Below are positions 1 through 11,881 of a stretch of 64,000 nt of DNA, one piece after another (position 1 is the first letter of the stretch; every line of letters starts with the position of its first letter). Location: NCBI GenBank assembly GCA_039105265.1, contig JAPFFF010000040.1:1302001-1366000 (forward strand), given 5' to 3'. The notes under the pieces were generated by a model. It did not search any database and was not told where the DNA came from. It saw only the letters and a program-made list of their open reading frames with translations. Source of the DNA: Tritrichomonas musculus (Eukaryota > Parabasalia > Tritrichomonadida > Tritrichomonadidae). A program made the position numbers and the translations under genes.

Positions 1-607
1 TTATATCAAAAAAAGCAAAGAGTTATAATTGTAAGAAGATTATATTAAATTTACGATTTTTTTGGTTAATTTTCTTAACAGAGTAAGTTAAATTTCACCT
101 TAAGATGGCTGTTAAATTCATGGAAAGAAAAACCATTCAAAAAGTGGCGTAGAAAAAAACGATTGTCCCAAATTATGCACAATATTCATTTATCAATTTT
201 GGGATAAATAAATAATAAATATCAGATTAAATAATTAATATTTAATCGCTTATATATGTTTACAATATTAATTGAATGTTTTATTATATTATAAATTATT
301 ATGTAATTATGTAATTCACTAATAAATATTATTATGTAATAAAATCATTTTGTTCTATTACTGATTATCTATAAAAAATAATTTAAATATTAATGAGGAT
401 AATTAATAGCAATGAAAACTCAATCTTATTAGAAATATCAAGTTTATTTTAATAATTCAATTTAAGAATAAAGCTATTCAATAATATCAATATTTATATA
501 AAAATTCATAAGTTTTAAATATATTCATTCAAAAAATGAATGAGTTTATTTTTTTTATATTTTTGAAATTTGAAGTTTATTTCAAATTCAAATAAACCGA
601 AGTTGAA
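1..607. other. AT-rich intergenic stretch, no gene seen
   Basis: Very AT-rich sequence with no supportable open frame and no repeat that I could pair elsewhere in the window. Its last ten bases before the kinase start form an initiator-like box, listed separately. Confidence 0.6.
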
Positions 608-617
608 TCATTTTTAA
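608..617 (+). promoter_or_regulatory. Initiator-like element before kinase gene
   Basis: The sequence TCATTTTTAA directly abuts the ATG at 618. Trichomonad genes are known to use an initiator (TCA followed by a pyrimidine and T/A) a few bases before the start codon, with very short 5' leaders. The same string recurs before the carbamoyltransferase gene, and a near match precedes the GTPase gene. This box supports the chosen start. Confidence 0.55.
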
Positions 618-1574
618 ATGTTGACAATTCAACCAAATACTCATTTAAATAAATATGTTGTTTTGAAATCAATTAACAAAAACAACAAAAATCCTGTTTA
701 TAAAGCTTACATTCCATCAAACGGAAACGAAGATGACAATAATACCAAATGCTATATTATCAAAGCAATACCTTATGAAACTGAAGAAGAAAAAAAATTT
801 TATCAGAATGAAACAGAAGTCCTTCGTTTGTTCCGTAATATTTCCACAATTGCCAAATATAAAGAATCTTTTATAATGAAAAACGATTTAACTGGTGGAA
901 AACAATTTTTATTTACGGTTATGAATTTTTATGAACATGCTGATCTATATAGTTTCTATTCTGAACATAAAAATGAAAAAATAAATTCCGATCAAATTCG
1001 GTCTATAGCTTTTCAAGCATTAAAAATTTTAAATATTGTGCATAAGAAAAATGTAATTCATCATGATATAAAACCTGGCAACTTTTTAATTAAAACTTTG
1101 TCACCATTAGTAATCAATATTACAGATTTCGAATTTGCTGTAAAAATTAAAGAAAATGAAACAACAAAGCAGCCTTTAGGAACTTGTTTTTATATGGCAC
1201 CTGAATTATTGAATGGTGAACCACATGACACTGGAGTCGATATATGGGCACTTGGTGTCATGCTATATGAGCTAGTAGCCCAAAAACTTCCTTTCAATTT
1301 AAGATATGATCAATCACAGATGTTTATTGTTAGAATGAAAGTGCAGAAAAATCAACTTGCTTTTGATGATGTTTTCGAAGATGAACTTTTCAAAGATTTA
1401 TTATCAAAAATGCTTGAAAAAGACTCAAACAATCGAATAACTGCTGAAGATGCTTTAAAGCATCCTTACTTTGAAGGATATCATGGTATTGAATTGACAA
1501 AAGAATTGAGGAGATCTTATTCAGATTTCGAGTCATATGGAAAGACAAATAAAAAGAAGAACAGGCAATATTAA
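618..1574 (+). CDS. Serine/threonine protein kinase, DFG motif changed to DFE
   Basis: A 318-residue protein, essentially a single kinase domain. The beta-3 lysine is in the IIKAI segment (K49). The catalytic loop reads HHDIKPGNF (residues 148-156) in place of HRD, with the base Asp and the loop Asn kept. The metal-binding DFG reads DFE (170-172). The activation segment ends in MAPE, followed by the D-x-W-x-LGV helix F motif and a closing PYF-containing helix. The glycine-rich loop is poorly kept (SINKNNKNPVY). The HHDIKP loop, GT-x-x-YMAPE and D-IWALGVMLYELV resemble CAMK/NEK-like kinases. Asp of DFG is present, so activity cannot be ruled out, but the Gly-to-Glu change and weak P-loop suggest altered or lost catalysis. 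Substrate unknown. It stands alone next to about 12 kb of transposon debris. Confidence 0.85.
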   Translation: MLTIQPNTHLNKYVVLKSINKNNKNPVYKAYIPSNGNEDDNNTKCYIIKAIPYETEEEKKFYQNETEVLRLFRNISTIAKYKESFIMKNDLTGGKQFLFTVMNFYEHADLYSFYSEHKNEKINSDQIRSIAFQALKILNIVHKKNVIHHDIKPGNFLIKTLSPLVINITDFEFAVKIKENETTKQPLGTCFYMAPELLNGEPHDTGVDIWALGVMLYELVAQKLPFNLRYDQSQMFIVRMKVQKNQLAFDDVFEDELFKDLLSKMLEKDSNNRITAEDALKHPYFEGYHGIELTKELRRSYSDFESYGKTNKKKNRQY

Positions 1575-1781
1575 TTTGCTGAATTATTTCTTGTTAGAAT
1601 AACTATTATTAACTGTATTTCATTTGTTTAAAAAATTCGTGATTTTTCTTCAATTATTTATTTTTTTTGAATGAGTTTATATCCTATGTTCCAAACACTT
1701 ATAAAACTTTAGAGAAACAACAGAAATAATCAAGAAATCTCAAGTGAACTAGATTTGACAAATCTATTTTTTATTAAGGTA

Positions 1782-2013
1782 CAAATCCAGTACGTTTAGT
1801 AACCGCAATTTTTTTTGACATTCTCAAAGAATAAAATGACATGTTAAATAAAAAACGATTATTTTCATCCATTTCATATAACATGTCATAATGTTTATTT
1901 AAATTGTAAAATAAGTGTCAAAAACAAACCTAGTCAATTTAAACTTTTTCAGAGACATGCAACTATTCAAATAATAAACGTTCTCCTATTCAAAAAATAA
2001 CGTACTGGATTTG
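1782..2013. mobile_element. 232-bp MITE with TA target duplication
   Basis: The ends are inverted copies of CAAATCCAGTACGTT (1782-1796 and 1999-2013), each flanked by TA (1780-1781 and 2014-2015). TA duplication and short inverted ends without a gene fit a non-autonomous Tc1/mariner-type element. A second internal inverted pair, around ACATGTCAT and ATGACATGT, lies near its centre. Confidence 0.75.
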
Positions 2014-2015
2014 TA

Positions 2016-4447
2016 AACTGCCGTTCAAAAGTCGGCCCACCTTTCAACTATAATTGGCCTTGTTGGCGGTTATTTTATAACGTATTAATACAAAAAAGGG
2101 AACTTTTTTATTCAATTTTGGTCTGAGGTTTGAAACAATTCAAATTTATTATTTTCAATATTTTATATTAAAATTGAATTAAAATAAAAATTTACTAACT
2201 AACTCAAAAAGAGTGTAATTAACAGGCAAAATATATGGATATTCTATTTGAGAATGACGTAAATCAATAGGGTGAGCATTTATTTAAAACAATTTTGCCG
2301 AGTTGAGTATTCTTTTGAAATATTTATACTGAATACTGGAAATGACAAGCAAAAATCATAAAAATCAAAGAAGTATAATGGTATTTGGGCAAAAATCCAA
2401 GTGTAACTTCTAATTGCAAGATTGTTTATCAATAATTATAATTTTTGAATCTTTAATTTGGCACCAAGAGCAATAAAAGACACAGTCGAATTAGATTATT
2501 GGCGAAATCTTATGAAAATGTCTGCATACTGAATTGATCCTTGATAAATTAATGAAAAATTTTAAAGATTAAATTGAAAAGAAATAATTAAAGCTTTTTA
2601 AAATTGAAATAAATATTTTTTTGTCAAATAAATTGAGAGAAAAAAATAAAGTGCTTAAGCACTAGTTTTAATTACTATTATTTTTTTCATGTAAACATCA
2701 CTGTTGTTTATTATCAATAGTCTTTACTTTTTTCACATCACAAATTTCTTAACGTAACTTTTTAACGTTTATATTCTTTCATCCCTATTATGTGTAAGCC
2801 ATCCAAGACTTTTTCCAGTTATTTTATATTTAGATAGATTTTTAATAGCTACATATAATTTACTATTTAAAAAATCAAAATCATCAAAGGTGAATTAGAT
2901 AATCGCATTTTATTTTCCATAAAAAATAATTTGGGTAAAAAATGGTCATTTTGAATTTTTTGATTTTATAAATGGCGGAACCTCATTTTAAATAATATTC
3001 CCTATTCTTATAATATATTTTAAAGCAAAAATATTGAGTTTGATCGTTTAAAATTAATTTTCTAACCGCCGAAAATTGAATCATTCCGTTTATTAATTCA
3101 ACTTTTTGAATTCATTTTTCAAACTAAACTTTATCTTTGAAGTTATGTTCAAACAAAATATATCATTTTATTGAGCATTAAAAGAAGAAATCGAATATTA
3201 CAAAATAAAAAGTTAGAAAAGATCATGTATCGAAAAAACTTAAAAATAATTATTATATTAACTTTTTTGGACTAACGGCAAAGTAATTATAAATATTTAT
3301 GTTTTATAATGTATAATGCATATGTATAAAATCAAATAGTATTAGTAGTTTTGAAGGATATCTCTTACGAAGAGAGATCTATTAGTATGTGAAGTCAAAA
3401 AAAACTCGATGAATATTAAGTTTTTTGATTGGTTTCAATGACCAATTTAAAGATTATTAAATGGGTAAGAAAATTTATTAAAATCACCAAATAAAACCTA
3501 AAATTCGAAGAGATTTTGAAACTTTTTGAGGTCAAAAAAAGAGTGTCCCACCCATTCCCTATTTTGGTTGTTGTATTTGCATTTTTTTGGTAAAAATATC
3601 AAGTTTTCAAATTAAATTTTATTAAAAAAAATCAATGAACAGATAAAATTAAAATTTTGAGGCACTTAAGTTTATATTTTATATAATCGCTTTTTAGTAT
3701 TGGTTTTATATGTTAAAATGAAATTAAAAGTTTATAAAACAATATTATAATAGTAAATAATCTAGAAATCTCGAGTAATGTGAATTGGCTGGCTCACAGA
3801 GTGATTATATGCTTTTTATAAAATGGTCAATCATTTCACCTTTACAAAAAATGATTTTTAAAAATTGCATTTTATTTTTACAAAAATGATTTTATAAAAT
3901 AATTTAATTTCTAATTTATTTATTCACAAAAAATTATTTAGTATATTATCTTTTTTCAGAGATATGATTATTTTATGTATTCAATATTTTCAATAAAAAA
4001 TACATTGTACAAACCTTGTATTTTTTCTATCGTTCTTTGTAGAACAAGGTTGGTACAAAAAGTGAAGTCTAATTATCAATAATAATTTGTGTTTTTTTAT
4101 GAAGTTTCAATTTGTTTTTTTCCAACTTCAAAAAGAACAATAACCTAAAATTTACATAATAAAATATCATGCAATTCAATAAAATAGCTTTTAATTTGCT
4201 TGTTTCTAATTAATATAGCAGAGGAATTATAAACAATTTTTATATAGTTAGATTCAAAATGCTTGGGACAACATTCAATTTTTTTCAATGTTACTCTGAA
4301 AATCTTGCATTCTACTTGAGACTTATTGACCTTTAACCTGAGTAATTTTGACCTTGGAAAAGTATTCAAATTTCAAGGGAAAAATCTCTAATTGAAATTT
4401 CATAAGTTGTATAAAATAAATTGAGTATCCAATGTATTATTTATATA
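2016..4447. other. Gene-free AT-rich stretch
   Basis: No supportable gene in 2.4 kb. The only recurring piece I could pair is about 50 bp near 2718-2768 (TTTACTTTTTTCACATCAC, then two AACGTAAC-like units), which matches 9050-9107 in inverted orientation. The rest looks like old unrecognisable intergenic or repeat DNA. Confidence 0.5.
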
Positions 4448-4616
4448 ACGTTAGCTATTTAATTCCAGGATGTTTATTTTATTCTAGAATAACCGTTTAA
4501 GATGGTTAAATATTTAACCATGCCGAATATCAATTAAAATTTAATTCAAAAATTGAATTAAAAACGATCAATCATACTGGGATTATAATTTGGAAGGAAA
4601 AATTTGAATAAAAAAG
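4448..4616 (+). mobile_element. Left part (169 bp) of MITE copy A, split by a 7-kb insertion
   Basis: Begins TA|ACGTTAGCTATTTAATT and matches the first 169 bp of the complete copy at 6499-6792. It stops at TAAAAAAG (4609-4616), which is repeated at 11647-11654, where the remaining 125 bp resume. 169 plus 125 equals the 294 bp of the uninterrupted copy, so the split point is exact. Confidence 0.9.
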
Positions 4617-5439
4617 ATGTGTATGGCAACTTCGAAATAACGTATTTTTATGTTTATTGTTTTAAAAATATCTCACAATAATATCTATATTTTAAGTTAT
4701 TTTACTTTTTAATTTAATATTTATATACTAATAAATAATATATATTAATATATATACCAAATATAAAAATTTTTAGTTTTTCAAAAATTACAGATATCTC
4801 TCTAAATGAAAAAAAAATGTAAAAAGTATTGTTAATATTCATGCTTAACTAATTAGTATAATTGATGTTTAACGATTATTATTCATTTCTCCTCATTGAT
4901 ACAGGTGTAACCAATGCTTTTTGAAAAAAAAAAATGAAAGATTTGCATTTTTCTTGGAATGATATGAATGCTTCATTTAGTTACTACGTTTTATACTTAG
5001 ACATTAGTGTATATATTTTATCTAAATAAATTAAATTTATCAATATTCTTGTTTTGCACGTTTATATAGACTTTTACTTAATGCATTAAATTAACAGTCA
5101 ATTTAGATTAATTTCATATAATAATATGCAAATATATATATTGAAATTAGTTTAGATATATATTATAATAATCTCTTTAAATACTCTATATTTGAACAGA
5201 TACATATATTTTTATATAACAATAAAATTCAATACACAAAAAAAGAGATTTTGTGAATGAATAGAAATGTATTGAAATTTTCAGATAAAATACTTCTATT
5301 CAATTTTTTATTTCAATGTATAATTTCAATGTAATATTGAAAAATATTGAGAAATATAATTTTTATAATTCATCGTATTTTTAATTGTTCTATTATTTTG
5401 GAACAAATTTTAGATTTTTTAAATAAAAGCAAAAGGGAA

Positions 5440-5560
5440 ATTACCATTTTTCCCCAACTTTTTTTATATCACATTTCAACCTGGGGAAAAATGGTTTTTT
5501 GCATAAAATTTTATAAAAAAAATGTAAATTTTAACCATTTTTCCCCAACTTTTAAATCAG
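5440..5560. repeat. Repeated TTTTTCCCCA motif cluster
   Basis: ACCATTTTTCCCCAACTTTT occurs twice directly (about 5443 and 5533), with an inverted TGGGGAAAAATGG between them. The same motif family occurs at 9820-9890. It may be the ends of another small decayed element. The 77-residue frame across it has no coding character. Confidence 0.5.
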
Positions 5561-6498
5561 TCAACATTCGGCCTTTTTAATGCAGCATCAACTCTTTTCT
5601 AGCATGGTTAATCATTATTAAGGGTACAAATAAAGTTTTTTTTGAATTTTTTTTTTAATCAAATATCTTATCAAATGCAAAAATTATCGTTTCAAAAATT
5701 TAACTGTTCAAATAAAGTTAAAATTATCTAGTAGCATTATAAACCAATTTTGAACCTTTATAAACCTGAAATTTACAAATTTTTTATTATATTATGAATA
5801 ATCCGATCTTATTTCAGGAAGATGAATGCAGGGTAATTTTAAAGATTATTATCTAAAAATACAATATAAATAAATATAAATGAGAATTTTGCTCAATCAC
5901 TATTTTTTCACTAATATATTAGCTCCAACTTTTTTAATATTTGAATTAAAAAGATTTTTATTGTCTAAAATGATATATTCTATACTAATACACTTTTTAA
6001 TGCATATTTTTATTTAAATTCAAGATAAGATGATTTCTCAAATTTTCTTAATATTCTATCTCAATTTATTGATTATTTAAATAATATCATAAATTTAATC
6101 ATAATGTGAATAAATAATTGCTATGCTACCTTTTTTTCCTGGGAAGAATGATTGCATATTCAAGATACACTTATGGAGTGTTTTTGATAACCTACACATA
6201 AGAAAATTTTACATTTTGAAAAAAAGTGTTTATATTATATAAATCCTTTATATTTTTAGGTTTTGAATTTATAAATCATAGTATAATCGTTTTATTTATA
6301 TATATATATTAAAATACAGGCAAAAACATGATATTTTATATTACAATGAGATTTATATTTCAAACGAACTTCATCATTTTTCTGATATGAATTGACATGT
6401 GATTTTTTCTTTTTTGTTATAATTATTTTTCAAAAGTACTTCATATTCTTCTCTAATTTGGTTCTGAATTTACCTAAAATTAATCTTTACTTTTTGTA

Positions 6499-6792
6499 AC
6501 GTTTGTTATTTAATTCCAGGATGTTTATTTTATTCCAGGATAACCGTTTAAGATGGTTTAATATTTAACCATGTCGATTATCAACCAAAATATAATTCAA
6601 AAATTGAATTAAAAACGATCAATCATCCTGGGATTATAATTGAGAAGGAAAAATTTGAATAAAAAAGGTAAGGAAAAAATCATAAATTTTTAAAAAAAAT
6701 ACAAACTTTTTATATGAGCTTATTGAAATTTTATTATTAAAAAACGGTTATCCTGGAATAAAATTAAAATCCTTGAAAAAAATTATAAACGT
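6499..6792 (+). mobile_element. Complete 294-bp MITE copy B (TA target duplication)
   Basis: Starts ACGTTTGTTATTTAATTCCA and ends with the imperfect inverse ending AACGT, flanked by TA on both sides (6497-6498, 6793-6794). The long imperfect inverted arms share CCAGGATAACCGTTT. It is the intact reference for the split copy at 4448/11779 and sits nested inside the 7-kb element. Non-autonomous Tc1/mariner-type by its TA duplication. Confidence 0.85.
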
Positions 6793-7322
6793 TATATACA
6801 ATGTAAATACACAGGACGATAGAAATTACATATGTAAATACATATGTAATTTTCCGTTATTTTTTTTATTTGAAAAATATCTTTATCTTCAAAAATTTAG
6901 TCAATTAAAATAAAAAAAGCATGAATATAAAGCAGAAATAATTTTTATTCAGTTATTATTGCTAATAAATTATTAAAACTTTGATATTTCTTTGATCATT
7001 CTTTTGATGGTGTAAAATGGCACTTTATATTTATTATACAATTCTGATTTTATTTCGACTTATTATGATTGGCTAAATCGTTTTGATTTATTTATTCGAT
7101 GCATTTGAATTATTTTATAATAGTACCGACGTACAAAACCTTTTTTTCTATGATATTTTGCTTCTAATTATATCTATCAGATAGAATCATCTGCGATAAC
7201 ATGGTTTTTTGATCAAAATTAGCAAGAGGTAATGAAAAATAGTTTTTATCTTTAGATTATGAATAAAAATATTGTTTTAAACATAAATAACTGATTTACA
7301 TCAAAATTTTTGATTTTATATA

Positions 7323-9046
7323 CAGTAGTGTTTTTAATATGGTAACGGTATTTAAAGTGGTAACGCTTTTTTTTTTAGAAAAAAAAATTTAAAAATACAA
7401 AATTTAATTTTTTTCAACATAAAACAGAGTTTATTTAAATTAAATTATATAATAATATTTACCATTATTTATATGATATTAATCACAAGGTTGTGTATCT
7501 ATCTGTCTCAAATCACCAAAGTTTTTCGTCAATCAATGAAAAAAATTAAGGCATGACTATAAACATGTACATCAAAGTAATATTTTATTTAAGAATATAA
7601 ACATATTATATATTATGAGAATATTAATAATTATTAATTAAATTTGTAAAAATAAAATTATTGACTATAAAAACGAGTATATCTTTGATTTTTTGGTGAC
7701 CGTTTACTTTTCATGATAAAGAATTGATTCATTTATCTATAAAATGCTGTTATTTATAAATAATATGTATAAAAACATATTTGCATTTAAAGATGTATTT
7801 AACTTATTAGAAGTCAGAGTTGATTTTCATTCTGAGACTTATTGAGAGAACTTTTTCATCATCTTTCAATTTTGTGCTATCTTTATCCCGACAACATAAC
7901 AGATTACTGGAATTACAAATTAAAAATTAGTTAAAAACTATTAAAACATATTTATATATTGATATAATGCAATAAGATAATATGTTTTGCACAAGATAAT
8001 GGTTTATCTTCATTAATTGATAAACGTCCAAAAAATATAAACGAACAGCAAAACAAATATTCAAATTTTGTTTTTTTTAGACAATTTTTATTTCTTATGT
8101 TTCAGCATTTTATATACATATTTATTTCATTAATAAATTTCATTGAATCTTTTTCAAATTCGATTTTTAAAGAAAAAATAATCATATTATAATCATTAGA
8201 TAATTCATCGTTTTTTATTATCAAAATCATTGAATTGATATAATATCGAACTAAAATTCGATATTACATCCTTTTGATTCTTTTTGGTGAGAAAGAGAAA
8301 AATTATGAAATTTTTTTGCTTACAACTATGTATTTTTCAGTTTTTGAGATCATTATAAGAATAGGAAACTTCTAGTATAGATTATTACTTTTATGTTATT
8401 ATTTTAATAATACAGCGCAATAAACCATATATTTATATAATAAAGATAAATTGATCAATCTTCTAATTTAGGTTATAATTCAATTTAATTTGAGCCATTC
8501 AAAGCATATTCATTTGACCTATAAAAAGCATTATGCTTGAGTTAAAAGTAAATAGTATAGTAAAATAATAAAATTCTTCTAATATACAATCAAATATAAA
8601 AAGGATTTAAGGAAATAATCAAAAGCACTAATAAGAATTATTTATTTTGTATAAACACTTATGAAAATGGTTACATTTTTTAAATAATTTTTATTTTTCA
8701 AAAGAAAGTATTTATCATTTATAATTAAATGATGAATAAATTATGAATGATGAATAGATGCTAAACTAATTATATAAGAATATATCAAAAATTTTAAAAA
8801 GGTAATGAAGTAATTTGATTTTAACTTTTTAAATTGGTTGACGAAAAACTTTGGTGATTTGAGACAGATAGATACACAACCTTGTGATTAATATCATATA
8901 AATAATGGTAAATATTATTATATAATTTAATTTAAATAAACTCTGTTTTATGTTGAAAAAAATTAAATTTTGTATTTTTAAATTTTTTTTTCTAAAAAAA
9001 AAGCGTTACCACTTTAAATACCGTTACCATATTAAAAACACTACTG
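7323..9046. mobile_element. 1,724-bp TIR element, 214-bp inverted arms, no gene
   Basis: Flanking TA dinucleotides (7321-7322, 9047-9048) enclose ends CAGTAGTGTTTTTAATATGG and their inverse. The inverted arms run 7323-7536 and 8833-9046, about 214 bp each, and look nearly identical by eye. The 1.3 kb between them shows no transposase frame. Ends and TA duplication point to a Tc1/mariner-type mobiliser. Arms this long and alike suggest fairly recent insertion or arm-to-arm conversion. Nested inside the 7-kb element. Confidence 0.85.
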
Positions 9047-9109
9047 TAAAAGTTACGTTAAAATGTTACGTTAATAAAAATGTGATGTAAAAAAAGTAAA
9101 GATTACCTA

Positions 9110-9499
9110 CAGTAAGGTTTCAAAAATGGAAAACGTTTCAAAATAGGAAAATCGACTTTTTGAGAAAAAAATTTTCATTAATAAAAATGAAAGAAATAAA
9201 GAAATAGAGAGAAAATCTTGTTTAAACCTACCATTTTAAGAAATAATATTTCCATGATTAAGTTTATCACACAACTGTTTGCGACATTATATTCATCAAA
9301 TAGTGCTTTCCTATCTCTATTTGAAAAAATGAGCATCATTCAAAAAGTGGATTTTCCATTTTTGCAACGCTATAAAGGAAAATCCAAATTTGAATTAAAT
9401 TCGTTATTTTGACTTTTATTTTAAATTCATTTTAATCGTTTTCTATGAAAAAGTAGATTTTCCTCTTTTGAGACGTTTTTGAATTTTACAACCTTACTG
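9110..9499. mobile_element. 390-bp MITE (CAGTAAGGTT ends, TA duplication)
   Basis: TA at 9108-9109 and 9500-9501 flank CAGTAAGGTT and its inverse AACCTTACTG. Inside are several copies of a GGAAAATC/GATTTTCC-like motif in both orientations. The 64-residue frame across it is not convincing. Its ends resemble those of the neighbouring 1,724-bp element (both begin CAGTA), so both may be moved by the same transposase group. Confidence 0.8.
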
Positions 9500-9819
9500 T
9501 AAAATAAAATAAAAAATATTGCTTTTTTCATTTTCTCTTATGTATTTTTAAATTTTCTCTGGGATAACATTTATATAATTATTATATTCATTTATATGTA
9601 ATACAATTTTTGTCAGTCATTTCGAATTAGAAATTTTTCCTTTTAATTGTAATGTTGATATTTTTAAAATTCTTTTTTTGAGGTAATAGACATATGCATT
9701 TTATGTATTGTTCTTTTTCTTAATATTTTATTTTAATTTTGAAACTCTAAATGTTGTTTATGCTGTAATTTTATAAAAAATATTTTTTAAAAAACGATCA
9801 TTTTCAATTCAAAAAAATT

Positions 9820-9895
9820 ACCATTTTTCCCCAGTTTTTTACCATTTTTCCCCAGTTTTTTCCATTCAATTTTCTGGGGAAAAATTACACTTCCC
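9820..9895. repeat. Second TTTTTCCCCA motif cluster
   Basis: ACCATTTTTCCCCAGTTTTT is tandemly repeated twice and followed by an inverted CTGGGGAAAAAT. Related to the cluster at 5440-5560. Confidence 0.5.
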
Positions 9896-10039
9896 AAAGC
9901 AAAAATATGTTAATTTATATTTGATATATCATTCAATATAATAAATAAATGATTTAAATTTATTTGTCAATCAAAATAAAAATAAATTACAGTAAAGGAC
10001 ATTTTATTTCATATTTAACTTTTTAAAAAATCATTATAA

Positions 10040-10977
10040 TATGGCTTAATTTTTGGACCTTTGGACGGACTATTTTTTTGGTCCATTGGACCTTATTAAA
10101 ATTTTGTAAATTTTTACCCAAAAAAAATGAAATGAAATCATATATTTTTTTCTTTTTTTTTCCTTTAAAATTAAAATTTTGTTTCCTCTAAAATTTTATT
10201 TTTTTGAATAACTTTTTGAAGTATTTTTTCAAAGCTACCAAGCTAAAAATTCTCAAAAAATTGATAGAAAATTTACATTTTTTTCGTCCAAATTTCGCCT
10301 TGGTCTAAAAAAAATTCGCCTGGTCTAAATAGTTTTACATTTTGGTCCAAAAAAACCGATTTTCCAGTTTTTGAATGCTTTACATGCTATTTTAATAAGT
10401 TTACATGGTCCAAAAAATCTTTTTTCTCTGGTCCAAAATATTCTGAGATATTTTAGTATAAAAGTATTCAAAAATTTGAATACAAATTCATATGCTAATA
10501 ATAAATATAAAATTTTATTAAAAAGAATCATTTTCGAAAGATTTATATTTGCGCAAGTATTTATTATTTGCCTAAAATATTAGAAGTACTGGCTTGCTTA
10601 TATAATTACTAAGCTAATTAAGTTTATAGCAAATGTAAAATATTTTTTAAATATCTTGTTCAAAAAGATGAATCAAACGAAGCGCAAATGCTTATATTAC
10701 CAACTAATCAATTAAAACACTAGATTGCGCGCATCATTAAATCACTTTCTTAGATTATTTGGTCCAAAATACTTTTTTATACCAAAAAAAAAACAAAGAG
10801 AGCTTAATAAAATAAATTATTTATTAAAAAATAATGTCATTATACTCTTTTTTGCTTTCACTTCTTTAGTATGTATGAAATTTTATGCAATGAAAAGAAT
10901 TTTGAAAATTTTGATCGTTTTTCTCTCAAAAAAATGGACCAACTTTTTACTCATCTTGGTCCAAAAATGAAGCCGTA
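10040..10977. mobile_element. 938-bp non-autonomous element with 8-bp TSD and GGTCC subterminal motifs
   Basis: The ends read TATGGCTTAATTTTTGGACC and the inverse of TACGGCTTCATTTTTGGACC, flanked by perfect 8-bp repeats CATTATAA (10032-10039 and 10978-10985). About ten copies of GGTCCAAAA or its inverse lie mostly near the two ends. Arrays of short subterminal motifs plus 8-bp duplications are typical of hAT elements, where they bind transposase. Small open frames inside (for example 10371-10583) encode no recognisable protein; their GPK-type residues are just the repeated motif translated. Confidence 0.75.
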
Positions 10978-11654
10978 CATTATAATCTGTTAAATATGCA
11001 AAATAATAAATATAATATTAAAAATAAAAATATTTTTAATAAATATCTATTTCAAATTTCAGATATATAAAATAAAAAACCCTTAAACACTGATAAGGAA
11101 TCATAACTGATTGATAGTTGAATATTGACTGAAAGTAGCATGGTTGTTTAAATTGGAATGATATACCATTTTTGAAATCATTAGATTTTTTGATATTACT
11201 TTTGTAATTTAAGTTATTGAAATAAATATTTCCTTTACTATTCTATAAATATAGTGTTTTCTATTAAACTATTTAACATTATTAGATTAAACATCAATAT
11301 TAGAATTTTTACAATTAATCATTAAGTATTGAAAATATTTTATTTTTATAGAAATATTTAAATGTATGGTATTATTTCCTTGTTAAATTTCAAAAACACG
11401 ATTATTCATGAATATATTTATATTTTTTTATTCTCAGAAAAAATTGAGATAAAAAATTTTTAATGCAAATATTCACAAAAAATTCAATTAATAATTAAAG
11501 AAATAAGAATATGTTTATATATGCAAAAAAAATAATTAGTTTTTATTTGATCATATTATATACATATATATATACTATAGAATATATATTTACAATATTT
11601 TAAAAAACTTTTTTTTTTTTGTTTTTTTTGAAGTTGCCATACACATTAAAAAAG

Positions 11655-11779
11655 GTAAAGAAAAAAACATAAATTATAAATCAAAACAAGAACTTTTTAT
11701 ATGAGCTTATTGAAATTTAATTATAAAAAAAAGGTTATCGTGGAATAAAATTAAAATTCTTGAAAAAAATAATAAACGT
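11655..11779 (+). mobile_element. Right part (125 bp) of MITE copy A
   Basis: Continues the split MITE from 4616: it matches the last 125 bp of the 294-bp copy at 6499-6792 and ends AACGT|TA. Together with 4448-4616 it marks the exact boundaries of the 7-kb insertion. Confidence 0.9.
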
Positions 11780-11881
11780 TATGTATTATTAATAATTTGA
11801 GAAAATTTATTGAAATGTTTTGAATACTATACGATCAAAACAATAGATGTATTTTTCACAATTTTTTAACAAATTGAGAAA

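Larger units (their letters stand above)
4617..11646. mobile_element. 7,030-bp gene-free inserted element with 17-bp TIR and 8-bp TSD
   Basis: The ends are perfect inverted copies of ATGTGTATGGCAACTTC (4617-4633 and 11630-11646). They are flanked by the direct repeat TAAAAAAG (4609-4616, 11647-11654), and the insertion interrupts a MITE whose two halves rejoin without gain or loss. An 8-bp duplication with short inverted ends is what hAT-type (or P-type) transposases make; the family assignment is an inference because no transposase frame is visible. The interior is almost entirely gene-free, and at least four other transposable elements have landed in it (6499-6792, 7323-9046, 9110-9499, 10040-10977). 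It may be a large non-autonomous element, or a once autonomous one decayed past recognition. Confidence 0.85.

Noticed and set aside
4145-5580. Short frames at 4145-4369 (minus) and 5347-5580
   Set aside because: AT-rich chance frames. Composition is dominated by Phe, Asn, Lys and Ile and they lie across repeat boundaries.
2718-9107. Possible 6.4-kb element with inverted ends at 2718-2768 and 9050-9107
   Set aside because: The proposed span crosses the well-defined left boundary of the 7-kb insertion at 4617. The two matches are more simply separate copies of a dispersed repeat.
10325-10970. Overlapping 68-81-residue frames on both strands
   Set aside because: They lie inside the 938-bp element and translate its GGTCC repeats.
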